Shown: positions 1-5,239 of the stretch, in pieces | Numbering within the stretch: position 1 is the stretch's first letter | How the letters are laid out: each line of letters begins with the position of its first letter | DNA from: Candidatus Aminicenantota bacterium | Lineage (GTDB): Bacteria > Acidobacteriota > Aminicenantia > UBA2199 | Assembly: GCA_030620255.1 (NCBI GenBank) | Contig: JAUXFB010000119.1 | Location: 1 to 5,490 of the forward strand | Reading direction: 5' to 3' | Length of the DNA stretch: 5,490 bases | Position numbers and translations under genes: made by a program | The notes under the pieces: generated by a model | Database searches by the model: none | The model's input: the letters and a program-made list of their open reading frames with translations, nothing else | Told to the model about the DNA's origin: nothing

Positions 1-4
1 AATT

Positions 5-10
5 GGAGGT
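5..10 (+). promoter_or_regulatory. Ribosome binding site of the DUF6599 gene
   Basis: GGAGGT lies 5 bases before the ATG at 16. This spacing favours that ATG over the in-frame TTG at 13, which would sit only 2 bases from the site. Several TGA triplets overlap this stretch (10-12, 14-16, 17-19), so an upstream gene could end here, but too little sequence is present to tell. Confidence 0.75.
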
Positions 11-15
11 GATTG

Positions 16-921
16 ATGAGGAATAAGAATAATATATTAATATTTGTTATGTTTGTTTTTTTTATGACAAATCTTTCTTTTAGTTCATATAAAGTTGATA
101 TGAATAAGGTTTTTCCGGAAATAGAGGGATGGATAAAAAAGGGGGAACCTCAGATATACCTTCCTGACAATTTATTTGAGTATATCAATGGTGCTGCAGA
201 AATATATTTAAGTTATGATTTTATGAAATTAATCTCTTTAAGTTATGAAAGTAAGGATAAGCAGTCTATAATAGTAGATATATATCAGCACATAAATTTA
301 AATAATACATTTGGAATCTATTGTCAAGAGAAACCTTTAAAGGGTAATTTTTTAAACATAGGAACACAGGGATATTATGAGGAGGGCATACTTAATTTTT
401 TTAAAGGTGTTTATTATGTGAAATTGAGTAGTTTTGATCTTGAAGATAAAGATAGATCTATACTAACTTTAATTGCAAAAAAAATTGAGAAAGAGCTTGA
501 AGGGACTTCCTGTTTTCCTGAACCAATCAAATGTTTTCCACAAAGAGAGAAGATAATTAATTCGGAAAGGTATATTGCTAAGAATTTTCTCGGGCATTCT
601 TTTCTATATTCTGCTTTTGTTGCAGATTATAAGATAAATGGCAAGAAATTTAAGGTTTTTATTATTGAATCTTATAATAGTAAAAAAGCAAAAGATATGA
701 TAGATAATTATATTAGATTTATTAAAGATAAAGGGATAAAACCATCTAAAAGTAATGAGATATATCGTTTTAAAGACCCTTACTATAGATCTTCAGGCAT
801 AATGAATCTTAAAAGAAGAGGAAATTACATTTGGGGGCTCTTCATAGATGATCTATGTGTGTGTGAATTTTATCTGAAAAAGATTGAAGAGAATTTAGTA
901 AAGAGTAAATTAATCAGATAA
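16..921 (+). CDS. Secreted DUF6599-family protein, function unknown
   Basis: This 301-residue protein has a positively charged N-terminus (MRNKNN), a hydrophobic stretch at about residues 7-22 and small residues (SFSS) at 21-24, which together read as a Sec signal peptide. No lipobox Cys follows, so a periplasmic or secreted protein is more likely than a lipoprotein. The mature part resembles DUF6599: residues 53-69 carry the LFEYINGAAEIYLSY-type block that I associate with this family, followed by the FGIY region (99-102) and a C-terminal part ending in a YIWGL strand (271-275). No catalytic residues can be named and the family's role is not established. I chose the ATG at 16 over the TTG at 13 because of the GGAGGT spacing. 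The gene converges on pfkA with an 18-base gap. Function is unknown; family assignment is from pattern recognition. Confidence 0.8.
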   Translation: MRNKNNILIFVMFVFFMTNLSFSSYKVDMNKVFPEIEGWIKKGEPQIYLPDNLFEYINGAAEIYLSYDFMKLISLSYESKDKQSIIVDIYQHINLNNTFGIYCQEKPLKGNFLNIGTQGYYEEGILNFFKGVYYVKLSSFDLEDKDRSILTLIAKKIEKELEGTSCFPEPIKCFPQREKIINSERYIAKNFLGHSFLYSAFVADYKINGKKFKVFIIESYNSKKAKDMIDNYIRFIKDKGIKPSKSNEIYRFKDPYYRSSGIMNLKRRGNYIWGLFIDDLCVCEFYLKKIEENLVKSKLIR

Positions 922-939
922 ATATTTATTGTTATATAT

Positions 940-2037
940 TTAAATTCCAAAACTTGTGCCAACTGCTATTGCAGTTTTTACAAGATCAGACTGAGGCTTG
1001 ATTCTACGTGGAACTTTTATTGCTTCTTTTATTGGGATTGTTTTGATATCTTGTCCCCTGATTCCAACCATATAGCCAAATTTCCCTTTTATTGCTGTTT
1101 CTACTGCATGATAGCCGAACCTTGTGGCAAGGATTCTATCAAAAGCTGTAGGGCTACCTCCTCTTTGAACATGTCCTAAAATGGTGTGTCTTGTCTCAGT
1201 ACCAGTTATATCTTCAATTTTATTTCCAACGTAGTTTGATATCCCTCCCAGTCTTATTGGATCATTAGGGTCATCCACTTTTCTTGAAAACACGATATCT
1301 CCTCCTTCAGGTTTAGCTCCTTCTGCAACTACAATTAAAGAGAATCTTTTCCCTCTTTTCTTTCTATCATAAATTTTTTCAGCTATTTTTTCCATTTTAA
1401 ATGGTATTTCTGGAATTAAAATCACATCACCTCCACCTGCAAGTCCTGATTCCATGGCAATCCAACCAGCATATCTTCCCATCACCTCAATAACCATAAT
1501 TCTATGGTGAGACTCAGCAGTTGAGTGTAGTTTGTCTATTGAACTTGTAGCAATTGAAAGAGCTGTATTAAATCCAAAAGTTACATCAGTTCCGTTTAAA
1601 TCATTGTCAATTGTTTTTGGAACTCCTATAACAGGTATACAACATTTTTCAAAGAGTTCATTTGCAATTGCTTGCGTACCGTCACCTCCTATGGTTATTA
1701 ATACATCAATTTCATTATATTCTATTGTTTTTATTACTTTTACTGAAACATCTTTGTATTCTTTTTCTCCTTTAGAGTTAATTGTTTTATACTTAAATGG
1801 GTTATCTCTATTGGAAGTTCCAAGTATTGTTCCCCCTCTTGGTAAAATGCCAGATACATCTTTTAATTCCAATTTTGTTATTGTTTTATTTATTAATCCG
1901 GAATAACCATCTTTTATTCCATAAACTTCAATGCCATAATTTCGTATTGCTGTATTAACTACAGCTCTAATAACAGCATTTAATCCAGGGCAATCGCCTC
2001 CGCCAGTAAGAACTCCAATTCTCTTAATCTTTTTCAT
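940..2037 (-). CDS. pfkA: 6-phosphofructokinase, group III (mixed-substrate type)
   Basis: This cytosolic glycolytic enzyme phosphorylates fructose 6-phosphate to fructose 1,6-bisphosphate. The 365 residues contain the family landmarks in order: GGGDCPGLN (12-20), GGDGT (117-121), PKTIDND (140-146, with the catalytic-base Asp at 144), SHHR (176-179), MGR (186-188), AEG (238-240) and GHVQRGGSP (288-296). It is about 45 residues longer than E. coli PfkA, as is common in the group III enzymes. The donor-specificity positions are Gly120 (E. coli G104, ATP-type) and Lys141 (E. coli G124, Lys in PPi enzymes). Known enzymes with this Gly/Lys pair include ATP users such as the trypanosome enzyme, so ATP is the likelier donor, though PPi use cannot be excluded. 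One of two effector-site Arg residues of E. coli PfkA is kept (Arg24), while the other aligns with Asn28, so allosteric control may differ. It is the last gene of the operon. No hairpin terminator follows it. Confidence 0.95.
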   Translation of the reverse strand: MKKIKRIGVLTGGGDCPGLNAVIRAVVNTAIRNYGIEVYGIKDGYSGLINKTITKLELKDVSGILPRGGTILGTSNRDNPFKYKTINSKGEKEYKDVSVKVIKTIEYNEIDVLITIGGDGTQAIANELFEKCCIPVIGVPKTIDNDLNGTDVTFGFNTALSIATSSIDKLHSTAESHHRIMVIEVMGRYAGWIAMESGLAGGGDVILIPEIPFKMEKIAEKIYDRKKRGKRFSLIVVAEGAKPEGGDIVFSRKVDDPNDPIRLGGISNYVGNKIEDITGTETRHTILGHVQRGGSPTAFDRILATRFGYHAVETAIKGKFGYMVGIRGQDIKTIPIKEAIKVPRRIKPQSDLVKTAIAVGTSFGI

Positions 2038-2040
2038 TTA

Positions 2041-2047
2041 TCCTCCT
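2041..2047 (-). promoter_or_regulatory. Ribosome binding site of pfkA
   Basis: Read on the minus strand, AGGAGGA lies 3 bases before the ATG at 2037. It fills most of the 15-base gap between the acyltransferase stop and the pfkA start. This is the strongest Shine-Dalgarno sequence in the operon and contrasts with the weak or absent ones before the two upstream genes, so pfkA may be translated more strongly than they are. Confidence 0.85.
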
Positions 2048-2052
2048 AAATA

Positions 2053-2709
2053 TCATTTAGAACTTAAAATTTTGCACTCATTTTCAAGTCTTTTCAATTC
2101 ATCTTCTAATTCTTTCTTTAATTCATTTATATTGTTTTTATTTTTATTTATGTAAAATGGATTTCCAAAAGAAAAATATATTTTACTAAAGGGAAGAGGG
2201 ATAAGAAATTTGTCCCATGATTTTTCAAAAACTTTTACCCTGCTTGCATACCAGCTTATAGGAACAATAACTGAATTTGTCTTTTTAGCTAACAATATTG
2301 TTCCATGTTTGATTTTTTCTCGAGGCCCTTTTGGCCCATCTGCTGTAATCAAAATTTCTGATTTGTTATTTTTTACTGAATTTATGAATTCTAAAAATGC
2401 TCTTGCTCCTCCTTTTGATGAGGAACCTCTAACTGGATTCATTCCAAATTCTTCAGCCACATTAGAAACAAGTTCTCCATCTTTTGAAAGTGATATTAAT
2501 GGTTGAGCTCCTGTATTTTTAAATTTATATATTGTAAAAAAAACATGTCTGTGCCAGAAGATATGGATAATAGGTATATTGTTTTTTTTTAATTTTTTTA
2601 TCTCATCTTCACCTGATATTATAATTTTACAGGTTTTTATTGTTGCTAAAATAAAAAATCTCACTATTTTTTTTATGAGATTGTATTTAATCTTCTGAAG
2701 AAATGCCAT
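2053..2709 (-). CDS. DUF374 / lysophospholipid acyltransferase-like protein
   Basis: This 218-residue protein matches the DUF374 branch of the LPLAT acyltransferase superfamily, which is thought to move acyl groups onto membrane or envelope lipids at the inner membrane. The conserved blocks are all visible: FWHRH (51-55), SLSKDGEL (73-80), RGSSSKGG (94-101), ADGPKGPR (123-130), the WDKFLIPLPFSK block (165-176) and GNPFYI (182-187). His53 and Asp77 are candidates for the catalytic roles of the superfamily HX4D motif, though their spacing is not the classical one. A moderately hydrophobic N-terminal stretch (about 15-32) could seat it on the membrane, and the C-terminus (192-214) is charged and helical. 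The exact acceptor lipid is unknown; DUF374 proteins have been linked to lipopolysaccharide-type envelopes. The start overlaps the regulator's 3' end by 23 bases and has no good Shine-Dalgarno, so translation is probably coupled to the regulator. The gene ends in TGA. Confidence 0.85.
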   Translation of the reverse strand: MAFLQKIKYNLIKKIVRFFILATIKTCKIIISGEDEIKKLKKNNIPIIHIFWHRHVFFTIYKFKNTGAQPLISLSKDGELVSNVAEEFGMNPVRGSSSKGGARAFLEFINSVKNNKSEILITADGPKGPREKIKHGTILLAKKTNSVIVPISWYASRVKVFEKSWDKFLIPLPFSKIYFSFGNPFYINKNKNNINELKKELEDELKRLENECKILSSK

Positions 2710-4051
2710 ATTCTTTTACTTTATCAAGTAGTGTTTTATAACTTATTTCAAGAATTTCTGCTGCTTTTGTTTTATTAAAATTTACCTGGTTTAATACATC
2801 TTCTATTTTTATTTTTTCAATTATTTTAATTGCTCTTAAAGTTACCTGTTTTAAATTTCCATTAAAATTAAAATCTTCTGCTATATTGATTGATTTATCT
2901 GGAAGAATAATATCTTTATATGTAATTTCATTATCTTCTGAAATGATCAAAGCTCTCTCAATAGTATTTTGAAGCTCCCTTACATTTCCAGGCCAGCTGT
3001 ATGAAAATAATTTGTTTTTTGCCTTTTCTGAAATAGTCATCTCACCTTTTTTCATTTCTATAGAAAACTTTTTTATAAAATATTGTGAGAGTAATATGAT
3101 GTCATTTCCTCTCTCTCTCAATGGAGGGAGTTTAACTGGAAAAGCATTTATTCTAAAGTAAAGGTCTTTTCTAAATCTGGATTGAGCAATCTCTTTCTCT
3201 AAATTTTTATTAGTTGCAAATATAAATCTTATATCAAGATCAACTTCTTGATTACTTCCTATGCGGTTTATTTTTTTTTCTTCTATTACTCTAAGGATTT
3301 TACCCTGTAGATTTGTAGATAGATCGCCAATTTCATCAAGAAAAAAGGTTCCTCCTTGAGCTAGCTCAAGTTTTCCCAATTGGCTTAGATATGCGTCAGT
3401 ATAAGAGCCTTTTTCATGGCCAAAGAGTTCATTTTCAAGGAGATTTTCCGGAATTGAAGCTGAATTTATTGTTATGAAGGGATTGTCTTTTCTTGGACTT
3501 AAATTGTGTATTGCTCTTGCAAAGAGCTCTTTTCCTGTTCCACTTTCACCTAAAAGAAGTACTGGTGTGTTAGTTACTGCCACATGTTTTATTTTTTCAG
3601 CTTCATTTATTATGCTTGGGCTATTTCCAATAATTTGTGATTTCCCAATTGTGGATGAGTAAGCCTCTTTTAATATTATATTCTCTCTTAATATTCGAGT
3701 TGATTCAATAGCTTTTTCAATCATTATAAAAAGATAATCTGGGTCAACTGGTTTTGAGATAAAGTCAAAAGCTCCTTCTCTAATTGCTTTTACAGCCTTT
3801 TCTACTGAGCCATAAGCAGTTAATATAATAAATGGGATTTTAAAGTTTTTAACCCTTTTAAAAAAAGAGAGCCCATCCATATCTGGTAGTTGCAGATCAG
3901 AAATGATTACTGAAAAATGTTCTTTTTTTAATAGTAATAAAGCTGTAGATACATCATCACTTGATTTTACACTATATTTTTTTTCAGTTAGAATATTTTC
4001 AAGCATTTCCCTCATAGATTTATTGTCTTCAACAACAAGTATTTTTTCCAT
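2687..4051 (-). CDS. Sigma-54-dependent response regulator, NtrC/AtoC type
   Basis: This cytoplasmic transcription activator has 454 residues in the classical three-part layout. The N-terminal receiver domain (about 3-118) has acidic residues Glu8/Asp9, the phospho-acceptor Asp52, Thr78 and Lys100. The AAA+ sigma-54 activation domain (about 140-370) has Walker A GESGTGK (168-174), Walker B GTFFLDE (234-240), arginine-finger candidates Arg294 and Arg300 in FRKDLYFR, and sensor II in WPGNVREL (353-360). The C-terminal Fis-type helix-turn-helix is at about 420-446 (NKTKAAEIL then SYKTLLDKV). The loop that touches sigma-54, usually GAFTGA, reads GSYTDA (215-220). Phosphorylation by a histidine kinase should drive assembly, but no kinase gene is nearby, so its partner and signal are unknown. 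The start is secure: the receiver domain begins at once and an in-frame TAA lies eight codons upstream. It is the first gene of the operon, with a promoter-like sequence immediately upstream and no Shine-Dalgarno. Confidence 0.95.
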   Translation of the reverse strand: MEKILVVEDNKSMREMLENILTEKKYSVKSSDDVSTALLLLKKEHFSVIISDLQLPDMDGLSFFKRVKNFKIPFIILTAYGSVEKAVKAIREGAFDFISKPVDPDYLFIMIEKAIESTRILRENIILKEAYSSTIGKSQIIGNSPSIINEAEKIKHVAVTNTPVLLLGESGTGKELFARAIHNLSPRKDNPFITINSASIPENLLENELFGHEKGSYTDAYLSQLGKLELAQGGTFFLDEIGDLSTNLQGKILRVIEEKKINRIGSNQEVDLDIRFIFATNKNLEKEIAQSRFRKDLYFRINAFPVKLPPLRERGNDIILLSQYFIKKFSIEMKKGEMTISEKAKNKLFSYSWPGNVRELQNTIERALIISEDNEITYKDIILPDKSINIAEDFNFNGNLKQVTLRAIKIIEKIKIEDVLNQVNFNKTKAAEILEISYKTLLDKVKEYGISSED

Positions 4052-4057
4052 ATTACT

Positions 4058-4086
4058 ATTATAAAGAAATTAAACATTTTTTTCAA
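4058..4086 (-). promoter_or_regulatory. Sigma-70-type promoter of the regulator operon
   Basis: On the minus strand, TTGAAA (4086-4081; 5 of 6 to TTGACA) is followed after exactly 17 bases by a perfect TATAAT (4063-4058). Transcription would be expected to start about 7 bases beyond the -10 box, at or next to the A of the ATG at 4051. There is no Shine-Dalgarno in the 6 bases between. This suggests a leaderless mRNA for the regulator. The match is strong, but AT-rich DNA gives many TATAAT words by chance; the paired -35 and exact spacing are what support it. Confidence 0.7.
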
Positions 4087-4098
4087 AAAAATACTTAT

Positions 4099-4114
4099 TA
4101 ACACAGTAACACAG
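4099..4114. repeat. Perfect tandem 8-base direct repeat, possible operator
   Basis: TAACACAG occurs twice in a row without a mismatch. It stands out because it holds most of the G and C in an otherwise nearly pure AT intergenic region. It lies 12 bases upstream of the operon's -35 box, centred about 56 bases upstream of the expected transcript start, a usual place for an activator site. Which protein would bind is unknown; NtrC-type regulators usually recognise inverted rather than direct repeats. Confidence 0.4.
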
Positions 4115-4140
4115 AAATCATATATTGTATTATTAAAATA

Positions 4141-4166
4141 TTTGAATTACTTAATTATTATTCAAA
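4141..4166. repeat. 7-base inverted repeat in the divergent intergenic region
   Basis: TTTGAAT (4141-4147) and ATTCAAA (4160-4166) are perfect inverted copies separated by 12 bases. They lie between the two divergent promoters, roughly 50-77 bases upstream of the expected lipid kinase transcript start. The symmetry would suit a dimeric regulator such as the neighbouring one, but in DNA this AT-rich an inverted repeat of this size is expected by chance about once in such a region. Confidence 0.2.
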
Positions 4167-4182
4167 CAATTTCTTATTTTTA

Positions 4183-4211
4183 TTAAATTTGTTTTTAATC
4201 TCTGATATAAT
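4183..4211 (+). promoter_or_regulatory. Extended -10 promoter of the lipid kinase gene
   Basis: A perfect TATAAT (4206-4211) is preceded by TG one base away (4203-4204), giving the extended -10 form TGATATAAT. The -35 position at 17-base spacing (4183-4188, TTAAAT) is a poor match, which extended -10 promoters tolerate. The predicted transcript start (about 4217-4219) coincides with the second of two adjacent ATGs, at 4218. No Shine-Dalgarno sequence precedes either ATG. Confidence 0.55.
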
Positions 4212-4214
4212 TAA

Positions 4215-5165
4215 ATGATGGGAAAGGTTGCTGTTTTGTTTAATCCTTCATCAGATAAGGGAAGATCTTTAAAGAAAAAGGGAAGGGTTGAAAAATGTCT
4301 TAAAGGGAATAAAATTGATTATGATCTCTATGTTTCAAAAAGTGAGAATGATCTTAAAAGTTTGTCTATAGAGGCAATAGGAAATTATTCAACCATTGTT
4401 GGAGTTGGGGGAGACACAACATTTAATATTATTATATCTGAAATATTAAAGAGTAAAGAAAAAAAAAGCACATCTTTAATTCCTGTTTTTGGAATGATTG
4501 GAACAGGATCTGCGAATGATATTGTTCGAAGTCTGGGTATTCAAAAAATTGAAACAGCGTGTAAAGCTATAAAATCTGGAAATATTAAAAAAATGGATGT
4601 GGGTTATATTAATATTAAAGGAAGAAACGAATCTTTTTTATTTCTTGGAACATTGAGTGCAGGTCTTAGCACATATGTAAATATGTTTATTGAAAGGTTT
4701 ATTAAGAACCATAAATTTCTTGCAAAATCAAATTTGATAAGTCAAACCTTAACAGGTTTAGTATCTATAAAAAGATCCTTTTCAAATAAGATAATTCCTT
4801 TAAGAATATGTTTGGAAAATGATTCAATTAAAAGAGATATTGAATGCTCGCTTATTGTGTTTCACAATGCTCCTTGTTATGCAAATGGGATGAAATTGAA
4901 TCCTTTTGCAAGCCCTTTTAATAGTAAAGTTGATTGCTCTGTTGTTAATACAACCTCTTTTTTAAATACTTTTAATTTTGGTATGAAAGTTCTTAGAAGG
5001 GGGCATATCAAAAGAAAAGAGATTGAATTTATTGAGTCAAAGTTATTCAGGGTTTTTTCGGAAAAAGAGATCGATATTCTGGTGGATGGAGATATAATTA
5101 GAAAAGTAAAAGAGTTTGACATATCAGTTTTCCCAGGAGCTCTGGATGTTTTAACATATGTTTAA
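4215..5165 (+). CDS. Diacylglycerol/lipid kinase family protein (YegS/BmrU type) with altered GGDGT motif
   Basis: This 316-residue protein has the fold signature of the DAGK catalytic family, which phosphorylates diacylglycerol, sphingoid bases or related lipids using a nucleotide. The N-terminal VAVLFNPSS strand-loop (5-13) opens the nucleotide domain. The glycine-rich motif follows at 62-71, then GTGSANDIVRSLGI (96-109), MDVG (127-130), and the C-terminal VDGD (290-293) and FPGALDVL (306-313) blocks. The motif normally written GGDGT is GGDTT here (65-69), with Thr68 at a glycine that is nearly invariant in the family. The usual DDG before LDV in the C-terminal domain is also replaced (FNSKVDCS, 235-242). 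Activity or substrate may therefore differ from standard members. An in-frame TAA abuts the first ATG, so translation starts at 4215 or 4218 (315 residues); the promoter position favours 4218. The gene is divergent from the regulator operon. Confidence 0.85.
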   Translation: MMGKVAVLFNPSSDKGRSLKKKGRVEKCLKGNKIDYDLYVSKSENDLKSLSIEAIGNYSTIVGVGGDTTFNIIISEILKSKEKKSTSLIPVFGMIGTGSANDIVRSLGIQKIETACKAIKSGNIKKMDVGYINIKGRNESFLFLGTLSAGLSTYVNMFIERFIKNHKFLAKSNLISQTLTGLVSIKRSFSNKIIPLRICLENDSIKRDIECSLIVFHNAPCYANGMKLNPFASPFNSKVDCSVVNTTSFLNTFNFGMKVLRRGHIKRKEIEFIESKLFRVFSEKEIDILVDGDIIRKVKEFDISVFPGALDVLTYV

Positions 5166-5227
5166 AAAAAGTAGTTTTTTGATAATAATATTGATAAATA
5201 AATAGATGATTCAAATATATAGAAATT

Positions 5228-5234
5228 AAGGAGG
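5228..5234 (+). promoter_or_regulatory. Ribosome binding site of the beta-propeller-like gene
   Basis: AAGGAGG stands 5 bases before the ATG at 5240, an ideal Shine-Dalgarno and spacing. It fixes the start of the partial gene that follows. Confidence 0.85.
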
Positions 5235-5239
5235 CTCAA

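Noticed and set aside
13..15. TTG as start of the DUF6599 gene
   Set aside because: It is only 2 bases after the GGAGGT site, whereas the adjacent ATG at 16 has a better spacing and is the stronger start codon.
918..929. ATAAATATTTAT palindrome between the convergent genes
   Set aside because: It is made only of A and T, is short and has no loop or following U tract, so it would be a very weak hairpin. Such palindromes are frequent in this DNA.
943..960. Sigma-54-like promoter on the minus strand (TGGCAC, 5 bases, TTGG)
   Set aside because: The essential GC of the -12 element is GG, and the site sits over the last codons of pfkA pointing into the 3' end of a convergent gene, so nothing plausible would be transcribed.
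1532..1906. 124-codon plus-strand open frame opposite pfkA
   Set aside because: It lies wholly antisense to well-conserved PFK motifs, has no ribosome binding site, and its translation has no recognisable domain.
2210..2506. 98-codon plus-strand open frame opposite the acyltransferase gene
   Set aside because: It is antisense to the conserved DUF374 blocks, and its apparent composition follows from reading those codons backwards.
3474..3662. 62-codon plus-strand open frame opposite the regulator
   Set aside because: It is antisense to the Walker A region of the AAA+ domain and has no start signal or recognisable content.
4877..5122. 81-codon minus-strand open frame opposite the lipid kinase gene
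   Set aside because: It is antisense to the C-terminal domain of a clear family member, with no supporting signals.
5165..5180. A6-GTAG-T6 hairpin just after the lipid kinase stop, as a terminator
   Set aside because: The stem contains only A-U pairs and is too weak for a standard intrinsic terminator; read-through into the next gene is at least as likely.
5179..5221. Promoter for the beta-propeller-like gene (TTGATA words with AT-rich -10 candidates)
   Set aside because: TTGATA occurs twice (5179-5184, 5191-5196), but no good TATAAT-like box lies at 16-18 bases from either, so no specific promoter can be supported.
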